Source: [Mycoplasma] falconis (GTDB lineage: Bacteria > Bacillota_I > Bacilli_A > Mycoplasmatales > Metamycoplasmataceae). From it: a stretch of DNA of 44,404 nucleotides. Below are positions 10,641 to 21,378 of this stretch, one piece after another. Under the pieces are notes generated by a model. That model did no database searches, was not told the origin of the DNA, and saw only the letters and a program-made list of their open reading frames with translations. Both the position numbers and the translations under genes were made by a program. The stretch covers positions 1-44,404 of the forward strand of contig NZ_VFSS01000006.1 in the NCBI RefSeq assembly GCF_006385795.1, in the 5' to 3' direction. The stretch's first letter is position 1. Each line of letters opens with the position of its first letter.

Positions 10641-11087
10641 ATGACAATCGAGTTTATTTCCGAAAGTAATTACAAAAACTTTTTACAAGTCGAAAATCTT
10701 GAAATCAATGTTAATGGTAGTGATGCTTGAACTAAGATTCAGACAAATTCAATTGGAAGTTTTAAAATTTGTTTCTTTAGAGTTAAAAATAACGATGAAT
10801 GATGATATTTCATATTAGAAAACGTTTTTATTAAATATTTTAATGACAACCTAGTTGTTAATTACTCAGGTAAATTAAATTATTATTTAGAAGATTTAAA
10901 AGATATTAAAGAATATAAAAATATTTTAAAAGTAAATCAAACAAAGATTAACGAATATAAAGCTTTACAAAATTTAAATCCTTCTTCTGCTTATCAAACC
11001 CAAATTAATAACTTGGAATTAGAAGATAAAAAAATAAAATACAAAATTAATTTTTCATTAGGAGAAGCTCATGAAATTAAAAATTAA
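10641..11087 (+). CDS. F1-like ATPase epsilon subunit (MSC_0621 family)
   Basis: A 148-aa protein that contains several UGA Trp codons, including a double Trp (DEWWYF). The first ~85 residues are beta-rich like the epsilon beta-sandwich (MTIEFISESNYKNF..., IGSFKICFF). The C-terminal ~55 residues are two charged helices (LKDIKEYKNILKVNQ...) as in F1 epsilon. AGGT lies before the ATG, 5 nt after the gamma stop, and its last 17 nt overlap the next gene. The length and the beta-then-helical layout fit epsilon; sequence similarity is weak, so position carries much of the call. Confidence 0.75.
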
Positions 11088-13134
11088 AAAAGTTATTTCA
11101 ACAATGCTACTTGCTCCTAGTTTATTAATTCCTACGGCTTTGATAGCAGCTGAAAGTAATAACGAAAACAACAAAGAAGAAAAAGAAAAAACAGTTGATA
11201 AAGATTTTGAAAACTTTAATGATAAAGAAAATCAATTAATCGAAAAAAGTATTGAAAAATATGTCGATTTTGCTATCAATGAACTTAAAAATAAAGTAGA
11301 AAAATTATTAGATAATGCTAGTTTAGACGTTTTAAAAGAAAATTTAGTTAAGATAGTTTATTACAAAAAATTAATTAAATATTTAAGCTCTAACAAAGCA
11401 GAAATAATTAAAAAACCAAATGAATATGGATTAGAAATAGTTTTTCCTTACGTTTTATCTCAAAATAAAAATTATAAAAACGGCGAAATTATTTTTGAAG
11501 ATGAAACTTATACAAATATTATTATTGGCGATACAGAAAAAAGTAATTATCAAAGTCAAATAACAGGTGAAAACAATCAAATTAAAACCGATAAAGAATC
11601 AACTATCAATACAATTGATTGGAAATCTCTAGAAGAAACGACCCAAACTTATTTTGATGAGTTAGAAAAGAAATTTGAAAGTGTTTTTATTGATGAAGAT
11701 GATTTGCCTCAAATTGGTAAAAATACAAAAGTTATTAGTCCTGAAGAATCTTTATCAATCGATTTGGCAGTTCCTGATGGCTATGAAAATTGAAATGCTT
11801 ATTTAAAAACTAAAATCAACAAAAGATTTATTAATTTTGATTTAGAACAAAATCAAAACTTTAACCAACAAAACCAAGAAGAACAAGAAAAAGAACAGCC
11901 TGAAATACCGCCTATTATTCCACAAGAAGAAATAATTAATGACCCTTTAATTGATTTTGCTAGAGAAAATGTAGCGAGACTTTCACCTTATGTTTCTTAT
12001 GAATATTTTGGGTTACATAATGATAATTTAATTGGTGATCATATTGAAGATAGTTCGAAATATTTTTGATTTAAAAATCCAATTGTAACTAGATATGAAT
12101 ATAAAGTTTTAAATATTTTAAAAACTGATGAAGGCTATAAAGCAAATGTAATGTTAGTTGATAAAAATCATCCAACAAGTAGAACAACTTACATTACCGA
12201 TTTAAAACGTTTTGAAAATCGGCAAATAAGCAAAGCTAATGAACTAGCTTATAAAATTATTCAACAAAGCTTTGATCGCTTTTATCAAGCCTTAGGTATT
12301 AACGATGATCTTTATTTTAAAAATTTAAGGTCGCAAAAACTAGCTTCAACGGTCTTTAATATGATTGAAGGAGCCTTAACTGTTTTACATAATGATTATT
12401 TTGTAAATGCTTTAAATGATTTTATAAGCAAACAAGCTAATTTATTGAACGATAATTTAACTATTGAAGACGAATTAATAAAAAAAGAAAACAAAGAATT
12501 TATTAATGAAGTTAATGGTTTATTTTTAACCTCTTTAAGAGTTTTAAAAATAAACGGAAATGCATATTGATTATATTTAGGTAATTCTTATCAATTTGTT
12601 TTTAATCAATTAAAAGATTACATTAGATCAATTAAAGAAAATATTGAAAATAATTTTAAAAATGCAAATAAAAATATTAATAACTATTTAAAAGCTATTG
12701 AGGTTTTACAAGAAGATATTATTTATTTAAAAAATGTTGGTATTGGTTCGACTTATAGTGTTCTTAAACAATATAACACTATTATTGAACTAATAACCAA
12801 AATCCAAAATCAATTTATTAATATTTCGACTTTATCGCAAGAAGAAAATATTGATTTTGATAATCCAACTAAAAATAGTGATAATTGATTAAAAGCTTAT
12901 CAAAACTTATATCAATCATCCTACTTTCAACCCGATGCTTCTAAAAAAATAATGATTTCATTAGGGGCAATCACTTTATTAATTTCAATTATCTTTTTAA
13001 TTATTACCGTGATTTTATCTAAATTAAAAAATGTTAAAAATAATAAAGGAAAATTAATTTTAAGCTCAACAATATTGGCCGTTGCCATTTTAGCAACTGT
13101 TGTTCTATTAGTTGTGGGAATAGGAGTTTTATAA
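11071..13134 (+). CDS. F1-like X0 ATPase-associated exported/membrane protein (MSC_0620 family)
   Basis: A 687-aa protein. An N-terminal signal peptide (residues ~8-27, ending AALIAAES-like, no lipobox Cys) is followed by a large charged extracytoplasmic region with coiled-coil stretches and an acidic Pro/Glu linker (~270-295). At the C-terminus are two strong membrane helices (ISLGAITLLISIIFLII and TILAVAILATVVLLVV) separated by a basic loop. Most of the protein should therefore face outward, anchored at the end. It is the largest cluster member and a good candidate for linking the cytoplasmic F1-like motor to the surface MIB/MIP. GGAG precedes the ATG, and its stop overlaps the alpha ATG by one base. 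Topology is seen; the linker role is inference. Confidence 0.8.
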
Positions 13135-14660
13135 TGACAAAAAAATCAAATTTAAGAGTAAGTGCTATTATTGACTATATTGTTGAGATTGAAGGGAAAT
13201 ACGACTTTAGTCAAAATAGTTGATTTACTAATAAAGAAGGCGATGTTTCTTTATATTTATTACAAGCTAATGAAGATAAAGCTTATTGTATTTCAAATGA
13301 TGAATTACATAAAATAAATATCGGTGATGAAGTATTTGAAAAAGAAAAAGATATCATCACAGAAAGTAAATTCTTTAATTCGATAATTGATATATATGGA
13401 AATGTTTTAACTACTAATGCAACTAGCAAAAATAAATCAAAAGAATTACAATCAGGTTCAACTTTATACGGTAAATTTATTCCATTAACCGAATATAAAC
13501 CTATTGATACCCAATTAAAAACCGGTTACTTAATTATTGATTTAATTACACCAATTGGTCTAGGTCAAAGACAACTTATTATTGGAGATAGAAAAACCGG
13601 TAAGACACATTTAGCTTTAAATACTATTATTAATCAAGCCAATAAAAATATTAAATGTATTTATGTTGCTATTGGGCAAAATAAAAACTCTGTTAGTGAA
13701 GTTTATCAAACCTTAATTAATAGTGATGTAATGAAAAATACTATTATTATTCACGCTTCGGCTTCTAATCCTTACGAACAATATTTAGCACCATATATCG
13801 GAATGTTGCATGCGGAAAATATTTCAAAAGAAGATGATGTATTGATTGTTTTTGATGATTTAACAACTCACGCTAATATTTTTAGAGAAATCGCTTTATT
13901 AACTAATAAACCGGTTGGTAAAGAAGCTTATCCTGGCGATATGTTCTTTGCTCATTCAAGATTACTAGAAAGATCAGGTAATTTTAAAAATAGAAAATCA
14001 ATTACTGCTTTACCAATTGTGCAAACTATTGATGGAGATATAACCTCTGCTATTGCATCTAATATTATTTCTATTACAGACGGTCAAATTGTAACTAGTT
14101 CTAAACAATTTGATTTAGGCAAAAGACCAGCTATTGATATTGATTTATCTGTTAGTCGGGTAGGCGCTTCTGCTCAATCTAAATCAATGGCAAAATTAGC
14201 GAAACAAATTGCTAAATTATATAAAGCTTATAGACGTCAAATTAAGCTTGCTAATATTAATTATTCATTAAACGAAGAAGCTAATAATTTAATGAATAAC
14301 GGTCAAATTATTGAAAAAATGTTTAATCAACCAAATATAGCTAAATATGATGAAAAAAGTGTTTTTATTTTTTCTAAATTATTAATTTGAAATATTTTAA
14401 GCAAAATTGATACACCCGAATTATCTTGTTTAATTATTACTAAATTAATCGACCAAGATAATCAATCAAAAGATTTATATGAAGCTTTAAAAAATAATAA
14501 AGACGTTGATGAAAATATGATAAAAAATTACTTTGCTTTTATGCTTAAAGAAGTAGCTAATAAATTAGCCTTAAATTGAAATATTAAAGTTGAAAACGAA
14601 TTTATTAAACCAGAAGATAAATTAATTAACAATATTATTGCTGAATTAGGAGATAAATAA
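13134..14660 (+). CDS. F1-like ATPase alpha subunit (MSC_0619 family)
   Basis: A 508-aa homologue of AtpA. The Walker A motif GDRKTGKT (residues 151-158) differs from the usual GDRQTGKT by one residue. The Walker B region is DVLIVFDDL. SVSRVG with Arg342 supplies the arginine finger to the neighbouring beta site. The ring-forming motifs YPGDMFFAHSRLLERS and QTIDGDITS are those of alpha. The N-terminal beta-barrel is diverged. The start overlaps the MSC_0620-type stop by 1 nt, and beta follows after 1 nt. With the Arg finger kept, the ring should hydrolyse ATP. It is not the housekeeping F1F0 gene, because no F0 a, b or c subunit genes are present here. Confidence 0.92.
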
Positions 14661-14661
14661 T

Positions 14662-16017
14662 ATGGCAGCTAAAATAACTAAAATTTGATCTGATGTTGTT
14701 GAAGTTACTTTTGTTAATGAAGAGCTTCCAAAAATTGACACAGTTTTAGAAATTGAAGATAAAAAAACAACTCTTTTAGTTAAAAAGATTAATGATGAAA
14801 ATAGTTTATTGGCTGTTATTATTACTTCAAATAATCAAATAAGCGTTAATGACAAAGTTAAAAATACTCAAAAAAGTTTCATGGTTCCGGTTGGATCAAA
14901 AGCAAAAGGCAATATTTTTGATATAACTGGTAAAAATTTAGTTGATGAAAAACAAAAAGTCACCTTAGTTGAAATGAATTCAACAATAAACGTCAAAAAA
15001 GAATACAAAATCCAAAATAAAATTTTAGAAACCGGAATTAAAGCAATTGATTTTTTTATTCCTATTATCGAAGGTTCTAAAATTGGTATTTTCGGGGGAG
15101 CCGGAGTCGGTAAAACTGTTTTAATGAAGGAAATAATTTTTAACCTTTCAAAACAAAACGATAAAACTTCTTCAATCTTTATCGGAGCCGGAGAACGTTC
15201 GAGAGAAGGTGTTGAACTTTATCAAGATTTATCAGAATCTGACTTGATGAAAAATTCGATTATGTATATTGCAAAAATGAACGAAAATGCCGGAGCAAGA
15301 ATGAATATTGTTCCTATTGGAATAACTTCGGCTGAATATTTACGTGATGTAGAAAAAGAAAATGTTTTATTATTTATTGATAACATTTATCGTTATTTAC
15401 AAGCTGGAAACGAAGTAAGTGCTTCGATGGATAAAAAACCTTCTATCGGAGGATATCAAGCCACTTTAAATAGTGACATCGCAGCTGTAGAAGATCGTAT
15501 TTTCGCTAATGACAAAGGTTCTATTACTTCATTTCAAACCGTGTTTTTACCAATGGACGACTTTTCTGATCCTTCGGCGGTAGCAACTTTTAAACACTTA
15601 GATGGAACCATGTTTTTATCTCGTGAAATTGCTTCAAAAAATATTTTTCCTGCTTTTGATCCTCTTTTATCTAATTCAGCTAGTGTTAATAACAAAATAA
15701 TTTCACAAAGACATTACAACGCTATTGTAGAAACTAAAAAAGTATTGCAAAAATATAAAGAATTAGAAGATATTATTTTAATTTTAGGTTTTGATCAACT
15801 TGACAAAGAATCGAAAATAATAGTTAAAAAAGCAATGCAACTTCAAAATTTCTTTTCTCAAACTTTTGCAATGGCGGCAAACTTTATGCAAACTAAACCA
15901 CAATTTGTTTCTTTAGAAAAAACTATTGATTCAGTTGAACGTATTTTATCAGGAGAATTTTTAGAAATTAATCCAGAAAAGTTTTTATACATTGCTGATG
16001 TAAGCGAAATAATATAG
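14662..16017 (+). CDS. F1-like ATPase beta subunit (MSC_0618 family)
   Basis: A 451-aa homologue of AtpD. It carries Walker A GGAGVGKT (residues 145-152), the catalytic Glu178 in GAGERSREG, Walker B VLLFIDNIYRY and the FPAFDPLLSNSAS segment matching the usual YPAVDPL-S-S. All residues needed for hydrolysis are present. The true start is the ATG at 14662, not an internal one; this adds the beta-barrel start MAAKITKIW with a UGA Trp. The N-terminal barrel and C-terminus are diverged relative to housekeeping AtpD. It is the last gene of the unit and is followed within 2 nt by a strong terminator. Confidence 0.93.
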
Positions 16018-16018
16018 C

Positions 16019-16049
16019 AAAATGCCAGTTTATTATGCTGGCATTTTTT
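16019..16049 (+). terminator. Terminator of the MIP-MIB-ATPase operon
   Basis: A perfect 10-bp stem AAAATGCCAG/CTGGCATTTT with a 9-base loop runs into a T stretch, starting 2 nt after the beta stop. It closes the ~14-kb transcription unit. Confidence 0.88.
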
Positions 16050-16090
16050 ATATTGGATCTTTAAAATAACTTTATTTTAAAAAAGTTAAA

Positions 16091-16101
16091 TATAGTAAAA
16101 T
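16091..16101 (+). promoter_or_regulatory. -10 region of trmL-rbgA-SGNH unit
   Basis: Overlapping TATAGT (16091-16096) and TAAAAT (16096-16101) lie 12 and 7 nt before the trmL ATG. No Shine-Dalgarno precedes the ATG, so the transcript is probably leaderless or has a very short leader. Confidence 0.5.
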
Positions 16102-16108
16102 TTTAAAC

Positions 16109-16636
16109 ATGATTAACATTATATTTTACCAACCTGAAATAAGCCATAATACCGCAAGTATTATTAGAACTTGTATGGCAGGAAATGCTAAATTACACAT
16201 TATAAAACCAACAGGTTTTGACATTCATCCACATTGGCTAAAAAGAAGTGGAGCAGGGCATTATTTAAGCGAAATTCAACATGAAATTCATGATAGTTAT
16301 GAATCTTTTTATCAAAAATACGGTAATAAAAATATTTATTACATTACTCGTTATGGATTAAAAGGTTATGATGAAGTTGATTTTCAAAAAGAAGCCAAAG
16401 ATAGCGGTGAGGTTTGAATTATGTTTGGAACCGAAAGCACCGGTATACCTAAAAGAATAATGCAAACTAATATTGATAACTGTTTAAGAATACCAATGGT
16501 TAAAGAATGTCGTAGCTTGAATTTATCCGTTTGTGGAGCAATTGTTTTATATGAGATTTTAAGACAAACTGGTTTTCAAGACTTATCTAAATATGAAGTA
16601 CAAAAAGGCAAAGATTTTATTTTAAAGAAGGATTAA
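16109..16636 (+). CDS. trmL: tRNA (cytidine/uridine(34)-2'-O)-methyltransferase TrmL
   Basis: A 175-aa SPOUT methyltransferase. It uses S-adenosylmethionine to methylate the ribose at wobble position 34 of certain tRNA(Leu). The sequence shows the family's three motifs: N-terminal NTASIIRTC, FGTESTGIP (~105-113), and a final R-I-P-M ... SLNLSV knot segment. HPHWLKRSGAGHY is also typical of TrmL. The length is normal (about 155-175 aa). It is the first gene of a three-gene unit; rbgA starts 1 nt after its stop. Confidence 0.92.
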
Positions 16637-16637
16637 T

Positions 16638-17483
16638 ATGATTCACTGATTTCCGGGCCATATGGCAAAACAGTTTAAGCTTTTAAAAGAAAAGCAAAAA
16701 CTGTTTGATTTGTTTATTATTATTTTAGATTCAAGAATACCTTTATCTTCATTTAATAGTGAAATTTATAAAATTGCTAATCAAAAAAATATTTTATTTA
16801 TTTTTAATAAATCAGATAAAACCGATATGTCTAGATTAGAAAAATTTGTCGATCTTTATAAAGATAAAGGTCATACAATTATTACTAATTTAAAATCAAA
16901 TAAAGCTTATAACAAAATCAATCAAGCCCTAAACAAAGCATTTTTAGATCTCAAAAAGAAAAACGAAGCGAAAGGCAAACTTACTCCTTCATTAAAATGT
17001 GTTGTTTTAGGGGTTCCTAACGTTGGTAAAAGTACTTTTATTAATTTAATGGCTAAATCAAAAGTAGCCAAAGTAGGCTCGATTGCCGGAATTACTAGAT
17101 CAGAACAATGAATTAAATGCAAGAATTATTTATTATTAGACACTCCTGGTCTTTTAATGCCGAAAATTGAAAATGATTTAGTTGGGGCTAAACTTGCAAT
17201 TGTAGGTTCTGTGCGTCAAGAAGCAATTAATCAAAACGAACTAATTCAAGAAATTTATAAATTAGTTTCTACTTATTATCCTGAACGTTTAATTAGTTTA
17301 GGCTTGCAACCTGCTTTTGAAGAAATAGATATTTTAAACAATATCCAAAAATATGCAACGGATCGTAATTTATTACTTAAAAATAATGTTTACGATACTA
17401 ATAAAGCTATCAATCAATTGATTAGTTATTTTAAAAATATGGATAATGTTATTTATGATCATCTAGAGGTAGAAAATGCCTAG
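16638..17483 (+). CDS. rbgA: Ribosome biogenesis GTPase RbgA/YlqF
   Basis: A 281-aa circularly permuted GTPase that matures the 50S subunit. The true start MIHWFPGHMAK (Trp by UGA, with AAGGA upstream) carries the conserved FPGHM motif of the family. G4 (NKSD, residues 57-60) precedes G1 (GVPNVGKS, from residue 125) and G3 (DTPGLL), which is the permuted order. The C-terminal helical domain is complete. Its last 8 nt overlap the following SGNH-type gene. Confidence 0.95.
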
Positions 17484-19659
17484 AACATTTGAAGATTTAG
17501 ATAGATTTTACGCTGTTAAACATAAAGAAAATTTAATTGAAGAACCAATCAATTACGTTGCTATTGGTGATCTTTATGCATCTGGATTTAATAGTAAAAT
17601 TGGTTTTAATACTAATTCAAAATTAATTAATGGCAATATTAATGGTTTAGGTTATCCTGATTTTTTTGCTCGTTTATTAAAGCTTAATAATAATCAACTT
17701 AATTCATATTACAATTTATCTTTACCAAGTGGTAATATCGAACTAACTGAAGCTCTTGTGAAAAATTCAAAAGCCGAGCTTAAAAAACTTTCTAATAAGT
17801 TAGATTTAATTCAATCCATTGATTGAGATTCACATAATGTGTTTCAAAATTATTTTAGTAATATTTTTAATAATTGAGCGATTGAAAAAAATGATTTTTC
17901 AATTTATCAAAAAACCTTAAAAGAAGCTAATCTAATTACAATTAGTTTGAGTCTTGAAGAAGTTTATACTTCCTTACCTAATGGTTTAATTTTTTCTCTT
18001 CGTAAAATGTCTGCTGATTTTAAAGAGCAAACAATTAAAACTATTTGCGAACAAATTGATTTTGCCTCTCATACAATAATTGAAAAATATTTAAATTTAA
18101 TTAAAGAGATAAAACAATTAAATAATCAAGCCAAAATTATTATTGTTGGCTATCCAATGATAATGCAAGATTATAAAAATATTTTTAATTCTTTTTTATA
18201 TCGTCATGACGTAATTAAATTTGATTTATTTAAATATATTTTTAAAACTGTTAATTTTATTCAAAAACAAGTTGCTAAACATTCAGATGTTGAATATGTC
18301 GATGTTTATGATGAAAAATATTGAGCTGATAAAGCTGAATATTTATTTGAAAACTCTATGGGAGTTTTCCCTTGTGAAAAAGGTTATAAAAAAATCGCTT
18401 TTGATTTGTATACGAAGCTAAGTTTAGATCAAGATGATCTTAATTTAATTAAGCAAGATATCCATCTTAAAAAAGCTTATATTTTAGATTTTGAATATTG
18501 ACAAAAAGACGTTTTATCTCATAATAAAATATTTAAAAATAACAATAATAAACTTTTGTTTGAAAGAGTTTACGGCAACAATTTAAATCGTAATATTTTA
18601 ATTAGCGATAGCTTTGAATTAGCTTATAACAACCAATTAAGCCCTTATTTAAACATAAGTGATATTATTAATCTTTTTGTTCGATATGGTAAATATAATG
18701 CTTATATTATTGCTAAAAAATATTTAGTTAAAAAGTTTGATAATGCACCCGAACAATATGAATCTATTAATTTAATTATTGATTTTTTAACTAATGATAT
18801 TCATAGCAAAGAAGTATTTTTAACGTTTTTAAAAAATGGTAGATTAAACAAAATTTTATTTATCTTGCAAAATAAATTGCGAGATATTAAACTTAAAAAC
18901 GGGTATATCGATTTTAAAAATGTTAAAACTGCTTGACATGAAATTATTAAAAATAACCAAGATTTAATTTATAGCGTCTTTAAACAATTTTTCTCAGCCG
19001 GAATCATCGAAAAAAACAAAGAATTAATTAAAAAAATATTTAATGCTTTTGTTAGTGATGCTTTAAATACCTCACTTTTAAATTTCTTATTTGGCTTTAA
19101 AAATGATGATAGTAAAAATAGTATTAGACAATATTTATCTTCACTTTCAAGCTTTTCAGAGTTTTTAAACTTTATCTTTGATAGTATTGTCAACTATGCT
19201 AATAAGTATTCTAAATTAAATAACTTTGATGAGTTATGAAAATTGATTATCGTTGAAAATAAATATAATTTTATTTACAATTTTGACAAGATTTTTGTTG
19301 AATTAAGTAATGAAAATCAAATCGAAAAAACTAGCGAATTTATTTATAAAACGATTATATCGACAATTAGAATGCAAAGTTTAGAAGTAAGGGATTATAA
19401 ACAAGTAAAAAGTTCCATAACTAAGATTTTAAGCTTATTAAGAGTTAATACTAAGTTTGTCAATAATCTTTTTATTAAAATTCTAGACAAGTTTAAAAAT
19501 GTATCTTTATACGATTGAATCGTTAATAAAAAAATACCTAAAAAATCTTCATTTAAATGAATTAATATTTTAGGTTTAAATTCAGGGATTGGCGTGGCTT
19601 TAAAAATCCTTAAAGAAGTTTTAAAAATAAAAGCTATTATCAAAAAAAATAAAATATAA
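17476..19659 (+). CDS. SGNH-hydrolase-fold protein with degenerate active site, 727 aa
   Basis: Residues ~26-310 follow the SGNH/GDSL fold. A first strand YVAIGDLYASGF (27-38), a Gly-rich NINGLGYPDFFARLL helix, ITISLSLEEVY (~154-164), KIIIVGYPMIM and a final PCEKGYKKIAFDLY helix are all in the family's order. The catalytic signatures are not kept. The GDS serine is Leu33, the G-x-N-D of block III reads SLEE, and the block V His before P-x-x-K-G-Y is Phe298. The remaining ~415 residues are a charged helical region without membrane spans. It may be a non-enzymatic relic or a binding protein. No signal peptide is seen. It overlaps rbgA by 8 nt. Fold assignment is inference from motif spacing. 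Confidence 0.72.
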
Positions 19660-19660
19660 A

Positions 19661-19704
19661 AATCACGAATTTTAACTTAAATTAAGTTGAATTCGCGATT
19701 TTTT
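19661..19704. terminator. Bidirectional terminator between the SGNH gene and ffh
   Basis: A long imperfect hairpin AATCACGAATTTTAACTT.../...AAGTTGAATTCGCGATT is flanked by A and T runs on its two sides. It lies between the convergent stops at 19659 and 19706. Confidence 0.8.
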
Positions 19705-19705
19705 A

Positions 19706-21043
19706 TTATCCTTTAAGTGGATCTAAACCACCTGGCATTTTTAAATTTCCGGCAGCCATTTCTTTCATTTGTTTAGTCATTCTTTCAAAGTCAGTAACTA
19801 ACATGTTAAATTCACGAGCTGAACGTCCTGAACCTTTTAAAATTCTTTCTTTTCTTTTAGCGTTTTTTAGCACTTTTGGATTTTTCTTTTCATAGTTAGT
19901 CATTGAATCAATTAAGTAAGTATAAATTTTAAATTTATGTTCGGCTTCTTCAATTTTTTGATCATCAATTTTGTCGCTTAAACCAGGAATCATTCTTAAA
20001 ATAGCCTTCATCTTACCAAGTTTTTTAATTTGGGCTAAACTGTTCATTAAATCGGTTAAATCAAATTTACCGGTTAACATTTTATATCCGATTTTTTTAA
20101 CGGTTTTTTCATCGACTTCTTCGGCAGCTTTTTCGATTAGGGTTAAAACATCTCCCATACCCAAAATTCTTTCTGCCATCCTATCAGGGTGAAAAATTTC
20201 TAAACCACTAATTTTTTCTCCGGTACCAATAAAAGTAATAGGAACGCCTAATAAATGAGTAATAGATAAAGCGGCTCCACCTCTAGCGTCGGAATCTAAT
20301 TTAGTAATAATAGTTCCGTCTAGCCCTAAATCTTCGTTAAATTTTTTAGCAGTATTAATTACGTCTTGTCCACTCATGGCATCAACTACTAAAAAGATAT
20401 AATCTGGTTTAATATATTTTTTAATATTTTTAAGTTCGTCCATTAATTGCTCATCTATCGCTAAACGTCCAGCTGTATCGATAATAATTAAATCATTATG
20501 ATTTTCTTTACTATATTCAATAGCACTTTTAGCGATATCAATCGCATCATTGCCTGTTTTGGTAAAGAAATTAGTTTGGGTTTGTTTAGCTAATTGTTCT
20601 AATTGTTCTCTTGCGGCAGGACGGTAAATATCATCCCCAACTAAAAGCGGGTTTTTAGCTATGCCTTTACGTTTAAAATAAACTGAAAGCTTAGCTGAGG
20701 TTGTAGTTTTACCAGAACCTTGAAGTCCAACCATCATAATTTTGGTTGGTATATTATTAAGTTTAACTTCACAAGTTTTTTGACCTAAAATAGCGGTAAG
20801 TTCATCTTTAAAAATCTTAATAAAAGTTTGTTCTTTATTAAGTTTTCCGATAACTTGACTTTCAAGAGCTTTAGCTTTAACTTGTTTAGTAAAAGATTTA
20901 ACGACATCTAAATTAACATCGGCCTCCAACAATGCTAACTTAACTTCACGTAAAGTTTCTAAAATATCTTCTTCTTGAATAGAAACTTTTTTTGACATTT
21001 TTTGCATCGCTTTTTGCATGCGATTTTGTAAGAAATTAAACAT
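19706..21043 (-). CDS. ffh: Signal recognition particle protein Ffh
   Basis: A 445-aa SRP54 GTPase that binds signal sequences on ribosomes and targets them to the membrane with the SRP RNA, whose gene lies at ~29695. The helical N domain is followed by the G domain with GLQGSGKT (106-113), DIYRPAA, DTAGR and TKLD, and then the Met-rich M domain (GKMKAILRMIPG and the SGRSAREFNMLV RNA-binding helix). The length is typical. A TATAAT (21055-21050) ends 6 nt before the ATG with no Shine-Dalgarno, so the mRNA is probably leaderless. Confidence 0.97.
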   Translation of the reverse strand: MFNFLQNRMQKAMQKMSKKVSIQEEDILETLREVKLALLEADVNLDVVKSFTKQVKAKALESQVIGKLNKEQTFIKIFKDELTAILGQKTCEVKLNNIPTKIMMVGLQGSGKTTTSAKLSVYFKRKGIAKNPLLVGDDIYRPAAREQLEQLAKQTQTNFFTKTGNDAIDIAKSAIEYSKENHNDLIIIDTAGRLAIDEQLMDELKNIKKYIKPDYIFLVVDAMSGQDVINTAKKFNEDLGLDGTIITKLDSDARGGAALSITHLLGVPITFIGTGEKISGLEIFHPDRMAERILGMGDVLTLIEKAAEEVDEKTVKKIGYKMLTGKFDLTDLMNSLAQIKKLGKMKAILRMIPGLSDKIDDQKIEEAEHKFKIYTYLIDSMTNYEKKNPKVLKNAKRKERILKGSGRSAREFNMLVTDFERMTKQMKEMAAGNLKMPGGLDPLKG

Positions 21044-21378
21044 ATTAGAATTATAACAAAAGAAAAAATATCGCTTTTATTTAAATAAAAGCAAATATTT
21101 AAAAATAAAAATAAGAGAATAAGTAGTTTTAAAAAGAAACAAGCAATTTTATTTAAATTAGTTTTATTATTTTTAATGATTAAATTTAAAAAACATTGCA
21201 AATTAAGTTATTTTTTAAAATAAATTTAAATTAAGAAAATATTTTTATCTTGATAAAAACAAATAATTATTTTGCTATTTTTTAAGTTTATAAATTATCT
21301 TGTTTTTAATATATATTAAAAATAGCTGTTTTTGTGTTAAAATTTTAGCATTAATTTTGTATATAAAGAGGTCATTTG
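21044..21378. other. Intergenic region between divergent ffh and glyS
   Basis: 335 nt of very AT-rich DNA with no supported gene. It holds the ffh -10 box at its left end, a perfect 20-nt palindrome GCTTTTATTTAAATAAAAGC (21073-21092), another perfect 20-nt palindrome of T5-AATATATATT-A5 (21303-21322), and a TAAAAT (21338-21343) preceded by TGTG as a possible extended -10 for glyS. No T-box motif was seen ahead of glyS. Confidence 0.55.
21050..21055 (-). promoter_or_regulatory. -10 box of ffh
   Basis: TATAAT on the minus strand ends 6 nt before the ffh ATG. There is no ribosome-binding site between them. Confidence 0.6.

Noticed and set aside
13134..16017. Alpha and beta genes as the housekeeping F1F0 ATP synthase
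   Set aside because: There are no F0 a, b, c or delta genes, the gamma/epsilon genes precede alpha, and the neighbours match the F1-like X0 cluster beside MIB/MIP.
20959..21201. Minus-strand frame upstream of and overlapping ffh
   Set aside because: It has low-complexity Leu/Ile/Lys content, covers the ffh promoter and has no ribosome site.
21044..21378. T-box or other riboswitch before glyS
   Set aside because: I found no T-box consensus or specifier-loop-like structure; only palindromic AT-rich sequence is present.
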